Origin: Nitrospinae bacterium bin107
GTDB taxonomy: Bacteria; UBA8248
Reading direction: 5' to 3'
DNA length: 64,000 bases
NCBI GenBank assembly: GCA_002238965.1
Contig: MPNJ01000007.1
Span: 114,913-178,912 of the forward strand
Made by a program: the position numbers and the translations under genes. The first letter of the stretch is position 1. The number at the start of each line of letters is the position of its first letter. The notes under the pieces were generated by a model. It was given only the letters and a program-made list of their open reading frames with translations, did no database searches and was not told the origin of the DNA. Positions 1 through 9,492 of the stretch are shown in pieces.

Positions 1-1086
1 GTGAGTGTCAAAAAGGAATGGTACACTCGCATCCCCAAGTTCACGAACGCGATCAGTTGGCTCAATGCGACGGGTCATACCGATTTTATGTACTCCATTT
101 CCGAAAGACCCGATATTCGATAAGACGTAAATATAGCCCGCTCTGGTTTGCTCTGCCATGGATTTCGCTCGGTAGGCTTTTGCATGGGCGGCATCCAACT
201 CTTTCGTAAGCTCAGCAATTTGAGCTTCGTAATTTTTTGCATCTGCACCAACAGCTTGAGCAGCCTCCCTTTTGGCCTTATCGAGTAGTTTCTGATAGCG
301 GATCTCTTCTTTCTCAGCCGCAGCTGCGTCCCTGATAAGACGTTCTTCTTCTCGCTTTAGCCGGTTCATTTCGGTTTTATGGTCGCGTTCTTCTTTTTGT
401 TTCTCGCGATATTCATGTGTGAGCCAAAGTTCTTTCAGCTTTAGTTGATAGTATTCCATGGTAACTTCGATATTCAGGCTTTCGTTAAGTTTGTTAATTT
501 GCTCAAAGGCCCGCTGGATGCGTTTCTCCATGGTTGATACATTATTCCAACGAACGTTTGTCAGTGCAGCTTCACATTCATTATTGAAGGCTCGCAGGCT
601 CAGCCGAACCGCCCTGTTTGTCATCTTCTTACCTTCACTTTTGCTACCACCAACTTCCCAATCGGTATAGGCTTTGATGGCAGTCTTCGCAGATACCAAT
701 GCTTTTTGCTCAGCACGAACGGTTTCGATTTGTGCCTTGAACTGATCGGAATCGGAGAAGTCGAAGTGAGGGCTGTATACACCTAGCTGGGACATCGCGA
801 TTTTTTCATCAAAGATTGCAACTTCCTTGATAAGTTCGTCATAGATTTTCTTTTTATCTGCATAAGAAGTTCTAAGGTCTTGGATAGATTGCTCGACTTT
901 GATTTTTTCTTCCTTCACAGCATCGACTTCTTTCTCAACATCAATGACCGAAGAAAAGCGCTCTTCTATTTTTCGTTTTTCGGCAATGCAATGCTTGAGT
1001 CTTTTTCGAGATCGAAACCAGAGCACGAACAAAATGAAAGGAAGAAAAATCAGGGAGAGAGTAAATACAACGGCGAAAGCTTCCAT
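1..1086 (-). CDS. DUF4041 / GIY-YIG (T5orf172) protein, C-terminus cut by window edge
   Basis: The minus strand is open from ATG at 1086 to the window edge (362 codons, no stop), so the gene continues leftwards. Residues 2-22 form one hydrophobic membrane segment followed by basic residues. A long charged coiled-coil region and the DUF4041 region come next. From about residue 317 the protein enters a GIY-YIG-like T5orf172 domain, with GYIYVLSNIGSFG and then HKIGMTRR and DRVRELGDASVPF. GIY-YIG folds are nuclease folds; what this membrane-anchored form does is unknown, although related genes often sit in phage or defence islands (family knowledge). AAGGA lies about 12 bases before the start. 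The DNA is AT-richer than the genes to the right, which suggests a separate, possibly transferred, segment. Confidence 0.82.
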   Translation of the reverse strand, partial: MEAFAVVFTLSLIFLPFILFVLWFRSRKRLKHCIAEKRKIEERFSSVIDVEKEVDAVKEEKIKVEQSIQDLRTSYADKKKIYDELIKEVAIFDEKIAMSQLGVYSPHFDFSDSDQFKAQIETVRAEQKALVSAKTAIKAYTDWEVGGSKSEGKKMTNRAVRLSLRAFNNECEAALTNVRWNNVSTMEKRIQRAFEQINKLNESLNIEVTMEYYQLKLKELWLTHEYREKQKEERDHKTEMNRLKREEERLIRDAAAAEKEEIRYQKLLDKAKREAAQAVGADAKNYEAQIAELTKELDAAHAKAYRAKSMAEQTRAGYIYVLSNIGSFGNGVHKIGMTRRIEPTDRVRELGDASVPFLFDTH

Positions 1087-1202
1087 AAAAACATTCGTCC
1101 TTCTTTTTGAATTCAGTATAGATTTTTCAGAAGAGTGGATTTACCTATCATATGTGATTTAAGACTTGCAAAGGGTTCCAATTTGCCTGTGTTGTGTTCC
1201 CC

Positions 1203-2525
1203 CTAAAAATCGGACTCCAGTATCCACACGCCGGCGCCCAGGCGTTCGCTGATGTAGGCCCTGCCGTCGGCGGCCATGTAGACGTCGTCCACCTGGAGTT
1301 GCAGGAGTTCGTAGTCTCTCCCCCACAGGGGGCGGATGGGGTCGCGCTTTGGCGTTTCGGGCACGTAGTGGGCGACTTCTCTGGGATTCAGCGGGTCTTC
1401 GATGTCGAATACGCGCAGGCCCCCGTTGAACCAGGTCATGTAGACCCGGTTGTGATCGATCAGCGAATCCGGGCGGTTCTCGTGCAGGTTGTGCGGGCCG
1501 GAGCGTCCGCCGCGCTCGGCGTAATCGCCCTCGGGGTGCGGGAAGGTGGATAAGACTTTCGGGTTTTTCTCATCTGATATATCCATCACGCGGATTTGCT
1601 TTTCGATGTCCTCCATATCCTCCGCCGTGCATTCATCCGACACGATGCAGAGGTTCCGCTCGGGGAGGGGCAATATCGAATGGGTGGCCGAGCTCTCCTC
1701 GGGCGGCCACTGAGTGTGGCTGATGAGGGTTGGGTTCGTGATGTCGGCGATGTCCAGGATGATGAAGCCCGAATCCCACCACGCGCCGTAGCACCTCTCG
1801 CCCACGTTCATGGACATGTGAACGCAGGCGCGTTTTTTCCGCACGCCCTCGGGCGCCTCGCCGCCGAGCGGGATGTATTCGCCCTGTCTGTTTTTCTTGA
1901 AGCGGAACTGGCCCATCTGGTACCAGTCGCGCTCCTCGTCGTTCCGCATGCCCGGCATCGCCCAGCGGCCCACCTCCCTGGGCCGGGTGGGGTCCTTGAG
2001 ATCGATGATCTTCAGGAGCTGATCGATGTAATCATCATCGCCCGCGGTCAGGAAGGCGTAGCGCCCGTCGCCGAACCAGAACCGGTGCACCCCGCGTCCG
2101 CCGGTGTGGAAATAGCCCAGCGGGCGGAGTTCGGGCAGGTTCGATACGTCGTAGATGTCGATGCCCGCCTTGAAGGGCTCGAAATCGGGGCCGCGTCCGC
2201 CGAACTGCTCGTTGTTCACGACCATGATGTCGCCGACGATCTGGAGCTTGTTGTTGTGCGTGTTGCGCGGGGCGGGTATCTGGTTCACGACCTTCGGCTT
2301 CCGGGGGTCCGAGGCGTCGATGACGCTCGTGCCCGCGCCGGACATGCCCACGTGGCCGCAGAGGATGAAGTCGTCCTTGACGAGAAGCTGCATGACGTCG
2401 CCCTTGTTGCGGCCGCCGAAATCGCAGTGGCCCAGGAGCTTGAAGCCGTTCGCTTCCTCGGGGGTCATCTCTTTGCCCGGTTTCCCGCGCCCCGGCGGGA
2501 TGGCCGGGTCCGGCGTGCATTCCAT
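1203..2525 (-). CDS. LVIVD-repeat beta-propeller-like protein
   Basis: 440 residues. The ATG at 2525 is chosen because AAGGGG lies just upstream and the conserved-looking sequence starts there (MECTPDPAIPPGRGKPGKEM). The protein consists of repeated strands typical of LVIVD repeats, for example TSVIDASDPRKPKVV, GIDIYDVSNLPELRPLG, LKIIDLKDPTRP and FIILDIADITNPTLI. These units form a propeller-like scaffold. No signal peptide is visible with this start. Near the end it has a metal- or ligand-binding-looking histidine stretch (GPHNLHENRPDSLIDHNRVY). The substrate is unknown. It stands alone between the left-edge gene and a repeat-rich gap. The fold is confident, the function is not. Confidence 0.85.
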   Translation of the reverse strand: MECTPDPAIPPGRGKPGKEMTPEEANGFKLLGHCDFGGRNKGDVMQLLVKDDFILCGHVGMSGAGTSVIDASDPRKPKVVNQIPAPRNTHNNKLQIVGDIMVVNNEQFGGRGPDFEPFKAGIDIYDVSNLPELRPLGYFHTGGRGVHRFWFGDGRYAFLTAGDDDYIDQLLKIIDLKDPTRPREVGRWAMPGMRNDEERDWYQMGQFRFKKNRQGEYIPLGGEAPEGVRKKRACVHMSMNVGERCYGAWWDSGFIILDIADITNPTLISHTQWPPEESSATHSILPLPERNLCIVSDECTAEDMEDIEKQIRVMDISDEKNPKVLSTFPHPEGDYAERGGRSGPHNLHENRPDSLIDHNRVYMTWFNGGLRVFDIEDPLNPREVAHYVPETPKRDPIRPLWGRDYELLQLQVDDVYMAADGRAYISERLGAGVWILESDF

Positions 2526-2779
2526 GTCATTCCCCTTGCTCGATGAGATGGCGGGATTATACCCGCGCCTGCGGCGAATCGGCCAGAGCACCTTTGCCCC
2601 GGCGGGCTCTCATCTTCGAGTGATGTCTGCGGTTCTCGGATGATTTATCGGATAATATATATTTCTGTTGACGACTTTTTTGTGCGGATTGGCTTTTTTT
2701 CACTCCTCCCTTGAGGGGGATTGTTGAAAAACCCCGTTTCGAGACCGGGCGTATATTACCTACCGGGGAGAGAGAAGAA

Positions 2780-2931
2780 TCACTCCCCCCTTGAGGGGGA
2801 GTCGATGAAGCCGAGCGAATTTTGCGAAGGCTGAATCGGTGGGGGGACATGCCACGGATAAAAGCTCCCCCCACCAACTCGCCTGCGGGCTTCGCCCTTG
2901 TCTCGTTGACTCCCCCTCAAGGGGGGAGTGA
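2780..2931. repeat. 152-bp palindromic element with 24-bp perfect terminal inverted repeats
   Basis: The first 24 bases (2780-2803) are the exact reverse complement of the last 24 (2908-2931); each arm has a CCCCCCTTGAGGGGGAG core. A second perfect 10-bp stem lies inside (2838-2847 with 2866-2875). Partial relatives of the arm occur at 2697-2716 and about 3563-3583. The structure resembles a REP/BIME or MITE-like unit. It contains no gene. Confidence 0.75.
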
Positions 2932-3318
2932 AATTCAGCGCGCTCCCTCTGTAGGACTTTTTCAACAACCCCTTGAAGGTCAATTCCGACCAAGGCGGTT
3001 TGTTGAAAAATCTCTCCTCGCTCCTTGCTCGGAATTCATCCCGGCCCGCTTCGACCCCGCATTTGCGCGCATTTGCGGTTATCGCCCGGCGTCGGGGTGC
3101 GGCAGAATCTCCGCCAAGGAGCGAAGAGGAGACGTTCTCATGGATGCGAGGAACCCGGAAAAGGGAAAGCGGCGGCAGGCCCCTCACCAGGGAAGACCGG
3201 CCGGCTCCGTTCGGCCGGCAATCCTTCTCCCGGTGCTCGGGACCGCTCTTTCGCGCCCGGGGACCGGCCGCGAAGAACGCGCCGGGAATTTCGATAAAAT
3301 TCCGAACAATACGATAAA

Positions 3319-3349
3319 TATCGATAAATTCACGGGGTATTTCGATAAA
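3319..3349 (+). repeat. 31-bp dispersed repeat, copy 1
   Basis: This AT-rich unit contains ATCGATAAATTCACGGGGT and is repeated in reverse orientation at 39322-39352 with one mismatch. Flanking GCATTTGC-rich motifs are also shared in reverse order. Confidence 0.75.
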
Positions 3350-3689
3350 AAAAGAAAGCGGAAAATATCGTAACGCATTGTAATAAAATGATTTGTTTCA
3401 TATATCCGAGCGCGGGCGATTCAAATATGAGCGCAAATTTTTTTCGCGCGCCGCATTTGCGATGAATTGCGCGGCTCTCCCCGCATTTGCCCGCAACTGC
3501 CCGCAGGAAGGCTCGGCGGGCCGCCGCGTGAGCCGCCATGCCGCCCGCCGCGTGAGCCGGGTCGTTCAACAGCCCCCAGGGGGGAGTGACTGCATCGTTC
3601 CCTGTCAGGTCCGGACCCTCCTCCCCCACGGTCGGGACATGTATGTAATTCCCGTTTATTTTCACGGGCTTTTTATGTAGGCTCCCTCC

Positions 3690-3968
3690 ATGCCGAAACT
3701 ATCCCTGAACCGCTTGATCCACGACATCCAGCCGCTCGATAAGCGCGAGGCGTTCCTGCGCGACCCGCACGAGTTCGCGCACGGCTATGACGTCACAGAT
3801 GCGGAACTGGCGGCGGTCCGCGATTCCGACATGCGCGCGCTGTGGAGCTTCGGCGCGAACCCCTACCTGCTGCGGGTGCTGCAGATGCGCTCAGGCATAT
3901 CGGATGAAGACTTCCGGGCGGCGCTGGTGGGCCTCTCCTATCCGAGGCCCGATGAGGGGGAGATATAG
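3690..3968 (+). CDS. LigA-like small subunit of an extradiol (LigAB-type) dioxygenase
   Basis: 92 residues, matching the small alpha-type subunit of protocatechuate 4,5-dioxygenase-like enzymes. The helical sequence includes PLDKREAFLRDPHEFA, ALWSFGANPYLLRVLQM and ISDEDFRAAL, as expected for a LigA domain. The catalytic iron sits in the partner subunit, and LigA closes the active site (family knowledge). Its stop codon is separated by one base from the GTG start of the next gene, so the two are almost certainly translated together and form one enzyme. The true aromatic substrate cannot be read from the sequence. Confidence 0.85.
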   Translation: MPKLSLNRLIHDIQPLDKREAFLRDPHEFAHGYDVTDAELAAVRDSDMRALWSFGANPYLLRVLQMRSGISDEDFRAALVGLSYPRPDEGEI

Positions 3969-3969
3969 C

Positions 3970-4797
3970 GTGGCCGAGATCGTAGGCGCCTTCGCGGCCA
4001 GCCACACGCCCCTGTTCCTGCTGCGGCACGATGCGCCCGCAGAGGAGGTGAGGGAAGAGGTTTTCTCCGCCTACCGCCGGATGGCGCGGGAGATTGTGGA
4101 CAGAGGGGCCGAGGCGATGGTGCTTCTGGGAAACGACCACCTGCACGCCTTCTCGATGGACAGATACCCCGCCTTGGCAATCGGCGCGGGGCCTCGCTTC
4201 GGGCCGGTCGAGACGGAACCTTTCCTGCCGAGCGATGTATACGAAGGGGCCGAGGAGCTGGCTTCCCACCTGGCGCGCGGTCTGCTGGCGAACGGCTTCG
4301 ACCCCCTGGTTTGCCGCGAACTGCCGCTCGATCATTCCTTCGTCTCGCCACTGGCGCTCATGGGCGATACGGGTCTCCCCATCGTGCCTGTGCTTCAAAA
4401 CACGGTGGCCCCGCCTCTGCCGCCCGCCGCGCGATCATACCAGCTCGGCGTATCGCTCAGGCGGTTGATAGAAGGATATACGGGCCTAGAGCGCGTGGCC
4501 GTCGTGGCGACGGGCGCGCCTTCGCACTGGATAGGGACCCCCGAGCAGGGGGAAATCGACGAGGCGTGGGACCGCGATGTGATCGACATGCTTTGCCGGG
4601 CGGACGCGAAGGGTCTTTCCGCGTGGCCGCAGGCCAGAATCGATGAGGGCGGCAACGGGGGCAATGAGATCAGGACGTGGATATCCGCCGCCGCCATGAG
4701 CGGGGACACGGAGGCGAATCTTTGGGTATACAGGATAGAACCCCTGTGGTTTCTGGGGGTGACGGTAATCGAGTGGCCCATCGGGCCTGCTCTTTGA
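3970..4797 (+). CDS. LigB-like catalytic subunit, class III extradiol ring-cleavage dioxygenase
   Basis: 275 residues. GTG at 3970 is preferred over an earlier in-frame ATG because it lies just after the LigA stop and gives the normal LigB N-terminus, with FAASHTPLF (the SHxP metal-ligand motif). Further LigB features are VLLGNDHLHAF, LPLDHSFVSPLALM, VVATGAPSHWIG and the terminal aromatic-rich strand. The class uses non-haem Fe(II) to cleave catechol-type rings with O2. The neighbour downstream is an MDR oxidoreductase 24 bases away, so the three genes look like one catabolic operon. Confidence 0.85.
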   Translation: MAEIVGAFAASHTPLFLLRHDAPAEEVREEVFSAYRRMAREIVDRGAEAMVLLGNDHLHAFSMDRYPALAIGAGPRFGPVETEPFLPSDVYEGAEELASHLARGLLANGFDPLVCRELPLDHSFVSPLALMGDTGLPIVPVLQNTVAPPLPPAARSYQLGVSLRRLIEGYTGLERVAVVATGAPSHWIGTPEQGEIDEAWDRDVIDMLCRADAKGLSAWPQARIDEGGNGGNEIRTWISAAAMSGDTEANLWVYRIEPLWFLGVTVIEWPIGPAL

Positions 4798-4821
4798 GCG
4801 ACAGCAAAGGAGGATGAGGGA

Positions 4822-5811
4822 ATGCCGAAAGCGGTACTTTTTGACGAACTCGGCGGCGCGGACGTGCTCCGCGTGGCGGAGGTTCCGGAGCTCGAGCCGG
4901 GAGAGGGCGAGGTGCGCATCAAAGTTGAGACGATAGGACTCAACCGGGCGGAGATTCTTTTCCGCGAAGGCCGCTACCACGACAAGCCCGAGTTCCCCTC
5001 CCGTATCGGTTACGAGGCTTGCGGGGCGATAGACGCCGTGGGGCGCGGCGTGGAGGACCTTGCGTTGGGCGATCGCGTGAGTACGATTCCCTGCTTCTCG
5101 ATGGTGGAGTACGGCGTGTGCGGTGAGCAGGCGGTCGTGCCGGCGTTCGCCGCCGCCCGCTATCCGGACAGACTGACGCCCGCCGAGGGCGCTTCCATCT
5201 GGATGCAGTATTTCACCGCATACGGCGCGCTCATCGAGTTCGGGAAGGTGGGGGAAGGCGACACCGTGTTGCTCACCGCGGCGAGCAGCAGCGTCGGGGT
5301 CGCGGCGATCCAGATAGCGAAATCAGTGGGCGCGCGCGTCATCGCCACGACGCGCGGAGGGGGAAAGAAGGATTTTCTCCTGAACATCGGTGCTGATCGC
5401 GTTGTCGTGACGGATGAGGAGGATCTGGCCGAGCGGGTGATGGAGATCACGGGCGGCGCGGGCGCCGACGTCGTCTTCGACCCCGTCGTCGGGTCTACGC
5501 TGCCGAAACTCGCCGATGCGGCGGCATACCAGGGCTCGATTTTCCTCTATGGCCGACTCTCACCCGAGCCTGCGGAAATTCCACTGTTCCCGGCTCTCCG
5601 GAGAGGGCTGACCTTCCGGTGCTATACGATCATGGAGATCACCAAATTCCCGGAAAAAAGAGAGCGTGGGAAGAAATTCATCTACGACGGCCTCGAATCG
5701 GGCGCGCTCAAGCCCATCATCGCCAAGACGTTTCCGCTGGACGAGGCGGCGGGGGCGTACGAGTACATGGCGTCGAACCAGCAGATGGGCAAGATAGTCG
5801 TCGAGGTGTAG
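4822..5811 (+). CDS. Zinc-type alcohol dehydrogenase / quinone oxidoreductase (MDR) family protein
   Basis: 329 residues preceded by a strong AAAGGAGG site. The N-terminal GroES-like half includes GEVRIKVETIGLNRAEIL and a GYEACGAIDAVG strand. The Rossmann half has the NAD(P)H-binding AASSSVGVAAIQIA motif, in which the usual glycines are partly replaced by serines as in quinone-oxidoreductase-like members. The cysteine and histidine ligands of true zinc alcohol dehydrogenases are not evident, so a zinc-free quinone or enone reductase is more likely. It is the third gene of the LigAB cluster and faces the TPP enzyme gene tail to tail. Confidence 0.85.
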   Translation: MPKAVLFDELGGADVLRVAEVPELEPGEGEVRIKVETIGLNRAEILFREGRYHDKPEFPSRIGYEACGAIDAVGRGVEDLALGDRVSTIPCFSMVEYGVCGEQAVVPAFAAARYPDRLTPAEGASIWMQYFTAYGALIEFGKVGEGDTVLLTAASSSVGVAAIQIAKSVGARVIATTRGGGKKDFLLNIGADRVVVTDEEDLAERVMEITGGAGADVVFDPVVGSTLPKLADAAAYQGSIFLYGRLSPEPAEIPLFPALRRGLTFRCYTIMEITKFPEKRERGKKFIYDGLESGALKPIIAKTFPLDEAAGAYEYMASNQQMGKIVVEV

Positions 5812-5817
5812 GCCGGT

Positions 5818-7473
5818 CTATCCGAACGGACGGGGGTGGGAGTAGCCCATCTCCTCGCTCGTGATGAACTCGAGCAGAGCGGGCGTTCCCTCTTCGGTTT
5901 TTATTCTCGCCTCTATGAACGCTGCGCCGACCTCACCAGGCTCCTCCACGCGCTTCGCCCAGCCGCCCAGCGCTCTGGCGATGTCGGCATATTCGCCGCC
6001 CACGTCGCGCGTGCCGTATTTCTCGTGAGAAAGCGCCATGTGGCTGGTCTCGACCGCCATGGTGGAGTTTTTGAGCACCACCGTGCAGATGGGGAGGTTC
6101 TCGCGCACGGCGGTCTCGAAATCGAGCCCGGTCATGCCGAACGCCGCATCGCCCATGAAGTTCACGCAGAATTTATCAGGCGCAGCCAGCTTGGCGCCCA
6201 TGGCGAGGCCGAGTCCCGTGCCGAGCTGGTGGGATTTCCCCCAGCCGAGGTAAGACCTCGGCGTGTCGCACAGATACATGGGCAGCATCTCGTACCGCGG
6301 GTTCCCCGAATCGTGGGTGGCGATGGCTTCTGCGGGCGGGATGTTCTGCATCAACTCCCAGATGATGCGATAAGGGTTGATGGGTTTTTCGTTTGAGGTG
6401 AGCTTGGGCGCCCATTCATCGAGCCAGGCCTTTCGCGCATTCGCCACCTGCGCCTGCACCCCTTCGCGCTCGCTTCTTTCTGTTCCCTTCACCTGCTCGG
6501 CGCAACAGTCGATGAACTGGCGCAGCACGAGCTTCGCATCGCCGAGCACGGGATGATCGGCGGCGTAGTTCTTGTTGATGTCGACGGGGTCGTTCGTCGC
6601 GTGGATGATGGTTTTTCCGCCGGGCACGCGCGTGGCGAGGCCGTGGTCGGTTAGACTCGTGCCGACGGCGAATACGAGGTCCGCGTCTTTTAGAAAATGA
6701 TAGGCGGGACCCGCCATGACGCTCGAGCCGACGCCGAGGGCGAGGGGATGGTTCCTCTCCGAAATGGCGCTTTTGCCCTCCATGGTGGTCAACACGGGAA
6801 TCTGGAGGAGTTCCGCCAACTCACGCAGCTCATCGGTGGCCTCGGCGTAGAGCACGCCCGCGCCCGCCAGAATCACCGGGCGCTCAGCCACCAGCAGCGC
6901 TTGGATTGCGCTCTCGACGTCCTTTGGGTCGCCCTGTGCGCGTGTTCGCTTCACGGGTTTGTAGCCGTTTAGCATATCTTCCGAGACTTCCGCGCCGGCC
7001 ACGTCTTCCGGCAACTCCACGAGCACGGGGCCGGGACGTCCGTTCCTCATCGCATGAAAGGCGCGGCGCATGGCGTCCGCTGCCCGTTCGGGCACGTTGA
7101 TCTGCTCGGCTGATTTCGTCACCGAGGCGTAGGAGTCGACGGAACTGAACATGGGGAACACGCGGTCGCGCCCCCTGGCGTGGCCCAGGGGGAGCAGCAG
7201 CATGGGTGTGGAATCCGAATACGCGGTGGAGATGCCTGGAAAGGCGTTTTCCGCCCCCGGCCCGTACTGCATGGTGAACACCGAAGGCGCTGCGCCGTTG
7301 GTGACGCGGGCGAAGCCGTCCGCGATGCCCACCCCCACGCGCTCCTGGCGGCAGACGATAGGGCGGATTCCGACCGCGGCGGCCGCTTCGATCTGGACGG
7401 TGGTAGGGTAGCAGTTCAGATGTTCCGCCCCTTCGCGCTTCAGGATTCCGGCGATGACGTCGACGACGCGCAT
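5818..7473 (-). CDS. Thiamine pyrophosphate-dependent enzyme, acetolactate-synthase-like
   Basis: 551 residues from ATG at 7473, which has GGAG upstream; a longer in-frame extension looks non-homologous. The N-terminal PYR domain carries the activating glutamate in CRQERVGVGIADGFAR. The middle domain follows (residues about 190-330). The PP domain shows the Mg-TPP motif GDAAFGMTG followed by VLKN. The family performs decarboxylation or ligation of 2-oxo acids. The substrate is unknown, and lack of a small regulatory subunit argues against a biosynthetic AHAS. It is divergent from the enoyl-CoA hydratase gene across a 181-bp promoter region. Confidence 0.87.
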   Translation of the reverse strand: MRVVDVIAGILKREGAEHLNCYPTTVQIEAAAAVGIRPIVCRQERVGVGIADGFARVTNGAAPSVFTMQYGPGAENAFPGISTAYSDSTPMLLLPLGHARGRDRVFPMFSSVDSYASVTKSAEQINVPERAADAMRRAFHAMRNGRPGPVLVELPEDVAGAEVSEDMLNGYKPVKRTRAQGDPKDVESAIQALLVAERPVILAGAGVLYAEATDELRELAELLQIPVLTTMEGKSAISERNHPLALGVGSSVMAGPAYHFLKDADLVFAVGTSLTDHGLATRVPGGKTIIHATNDPVDINKNYAADHPVLGDAKLVLRQFIDCCAEQVKGTERSEREGVQAQVANARKAWLDEWAPKLTSNEKPINPYRIIWELMQNIPPAEAIATHDSGNPRYEMLPMYLCDTPRSYLGWGKSHQLGTGLGLAMGAKLAAPDKFCVNFMGDAAFGMTGLDFETAVRENLPICTVVLKNSTMAVETSHMALSHEKYGTRDVGGEYADIARALGGWAKRVEEPGEVGAAFIEARIKTEEGTPALLEFITSEEMGYSHPRPFG

Positions 7474-7654
7474 GTGGCTTCTCCTATCGGTTCGGTGGGT
7501 GTGTCTCGTCCGGTGGGTCGAGTTTCTCACAAGTTGTGCTTTAAGGAAATTTCCGCGCACGGGAGCGCGCACGGGCGGATTTCGCTACAATGCGCGCCCA
7601 TCTTGTGAAAATTCACGGAGCGATAGCGACTTTTCAGCAAAAGGAAACCCGGCC

Positions 7655-8422
7655 ATGGCGAATCGAGAAGCAACCACGTATGAAGTGAAAAACCACGTCG
7701 CGTATCTCACCCTGAACAGGCCCGAGAAGAAAAACGCCATCAACTACGCCATGCGCAAGGAAGTGCAGGACGCCTACGTGGACATCAAGCACAACCCGGA
7801 CATCTGGGTGGCCATCATCACGGCGGCGGGAGACGTTTTCTGCTCGGGCAAGGACATCGTGGAGAAGATGCCCGAGAGCGATGCTCAAGTGATGTCGAAC
7901 GATGAGCTCTATCTTTATCTCCGGTATCTCTACAAGCCCGTCATCTGCGCGATCAACGGCCCCTGCCTGGCCCAGGGGGCGGGCTTTGCGCTGAACTCCG
8001 ACATCCTGATTTTTTCAGAGCGCGGCTCCATGGGTTGGCCGCAGGTGCTGAGGGGGATATCTTCCGTGAGCGGCCCCGCCATGTGCGCGCACGCGATTCC
8101 CTGGACGCAGGCGATGAGCTACCTGATGCGCGGGAAGTTCATCCCTGCGGATGAGTGCCTTCGCCTGGGCATAGCCACCGAGGTGGTACCGCACGAGGAG
8201 CTTCTGCCGACGGCTGTGCGCTACGCGCACGAAATCCTGGAAGCCGCGCCCATGGCGGTTTGCGCCATCAAAGAGGCGGCGCGCCGGGGCGAGGACCTGG
8301 GCTATAAGGACAGGGTCTACATGTCGCGCGACGTGGCGGACCGCATCCTGAACACGGAGGATTCGAAAGAGGGAATCCTCGCCTTCCGCGAGAAGAGAAA
8401 GCCCGAATGGCGCGGTAGATAG
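7655..8422 (+). CDS. Enoyl-CoA hydratase/isomerase family protein (crotonase fold)
   Basis: 255 residues. ATG at 7655 has AAAGGAA upstream and gives a normal crotonase start (VAYLTLNRPEKKNAIN). The first oxyanion-hole loop is DVFCSGKDI and the second is INGPCLAQGAGFAL, followed by a typical EVVPHEEL region. The usual catalytic glutamates of hydratases are not clear, so another CoA-thioester reaction is possible. It lies between the TPP enzyme and a 2-hydroxyacid dehydrogenase, which suggests a short organic-acid or aromatic degradation route. Confidence 0.86.
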   Translation: MANREATTYEVKNHVAYLTLNRPEKKNAINYAMRKEVQDAYVDIKHNPDIWVAIITAAGDVFCSGKDIVEKMPESDAQVMSNDELYLYLRYLYKPVICAINGPCLAQGAGFALNSDILIFSERGSMGWPQVLRGISSVSGPAMCAHAIPWTQAMSYLMRGKFIPADECLRLGIATEVVPHEELLPTAVRYAHEILEAAPMAVCAIKEAARRGEDLGYKDRVYMSRDVADRILNTEDSKEGILAFREKRKPEWRGR

Positions 8423-8484
8423 GCTGCAATTTCCCTTATTTTTCTCAATACAGACAAGAACGAATGAAATGGAGATGAAAGCGG

Positions 8485-9486
8485 ATGAGCGATAAACCCG
8501 TGGTCTGGGTGGGAACCCCATTTATCCTGAATTTCGATGACCCGATGGAGATTTTTCAGCCCTTGGTGGAGGAGGGGCTGGAAGTTCGCCTGGACGAGTG
8601 CAGGGGCTACATGCCCGAGGAAGACGTGATCGCGGCCCTGCCGGACGTCACCGCCGTCATCGCGGGGGCGGAGCCTTATACGGCCAAAGTGATGGACAAC
8701 GCGCCCGAGGTGAGATTCATCGTGCGCGCCGGCGTGGGCCTGAACAACGTCGACATCCCGGCGGCCACCGAGAGAGGCATACTCGTGGCGAACTCGGCGG
8801 GACAGAACTCCCAGTCCGTGGCGGAGCACCTCTTCGGCCTGCTGCTCTGCGCCGTCCGGCGCATCGGCTGGCTGGACGTGAACATCCGCAAGGGCCTCTG
8901 GCGGGAGATTCAGCCGCCCATGCGCCCTTTGAACGGAATGACCATGGGGATACTGGGATTCGGGAACATCGGCAAGCAGGTGGCGAAACGGGCCGTCGCC
9001 TTCGACATGAACGTGATCGCCCACGACGTCGTGCAAGATGAGGAGACGGCGAATGCGCTGGGCGTGCGCTTCGTGAGCCTGGAAGAACTGGCGAGGGAAT
9101 CGGACTACCTCACCTGCCACGTTCCCCTGACGCCCGAGACGACGCACATCATAAACCGTGAGATTTTAAGCCTCATGAAGCCCGATGCCTACGTCTTCAA
9201 CACCTCTCGGGGTCCCGTCTTCGACCTGGACGCTGTTACGGAGGCTCTGCAAGAGGGTGTCATCCGGGGCGCAGGAATCGACGTGTTCCCCGAGGAGCCG
9301 CCCGATTATTCGCATCCCGTATTCGCGCTCGAGAATGCCGTGCTCGCCCCCCACTTGGGCGGCCGGGGCGAGGATGCGATTCGCAACACGCTCCACCACG
9401 CGACCAGGTGCGTGCTCGCCTACTTCCGGGGCGAGCGGCCTTCCACCCTCGTAAACCCCGAAGCCTACGGGGTGCGGGGGAGGTGA
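8485..9486 (+). CDS. D-isomer-specific 2-hydroxyacid dehydrogenase
   Basis: 333 residues. The Rossmann motif is GILGFGNIGKQVA. The catalytic arginine is in NTSRGPVFD, the glutamate in DVFPEEP and the histidine in APHLGGRG, so all three active-site residues are present. The length fits phosphoglycerate-dehydrogenase-like members that lack an ACT domain. It would reduce a 2-oxo acid with NAD(P)H or run in reverse. It sits 62 bases after the enoyl-CoA hydratase gene on the same strand and is probably co-transcribed. Confidence 0.88.
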   Translation: MSDKPVVWVGTPFILNFDDPMEIFQPLVEEGLEVRLDECRGYMPEEDVIAALPDVTAVIAGAEPYTAKVMDNAPEVRFIVRAGVGLNNVDIPAATERGILVANSAGQNSQSVAEHLFGLLLCAVRRIGWLDVNIRKGLWREIQPPMRPLNGMTMGILGFGNIGKQVAKRAVAFDMNVIAHDVVQDEETANALGVRFVSLEELARESDYLTCHVPLTPETTHIINREILSLMKPDAYVFNTSRGPVFDLDAVTEALQEGVIRGAGIDVFPEEPPDYSHPVFALENAVLAPHLGGRGEDAIRNTLHHATRCVLAYFRGERPSTLVNPEAYGVRGR

Positions 9487-9492
9487 GGCCTG

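Larger units (their letters stand above)
2526..3689. other. 1.16 kb repeat-rich intergenic region, no gene supported
   Basis: No reading frame here has convincing coding character. The stretch holds G- and C-run inverted repeats (2697-2716, 2780-2931, around 3560-3590), an inverted pair of TTGTTGAAAAA-type motifs (about 2958-2968 and 2999-3009), AT-rich TATCGATAAA motifs (3290-3370) and runs of GCATTTGC/CCGC motifs (3058-3085, 3477-3505). Several of these reappear on the opposite strand at 39.18-39.36 kb. Confidence 0.7.

Noticed and set aside
1596..2546. 316-codon plus-strand frame opposite the LVIVD gene
   Set aside because: Low-complexity A/V/R/H composition and no recognisable fold; a shadow of the real minus-strand gene.
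3025..3297. Several overlapping frames in the 2.6-3.7 kb gap
   Set aside because: They run through inverted repeats, differ in no codon bias from random GC-rich DNA and lack ribosome sites.
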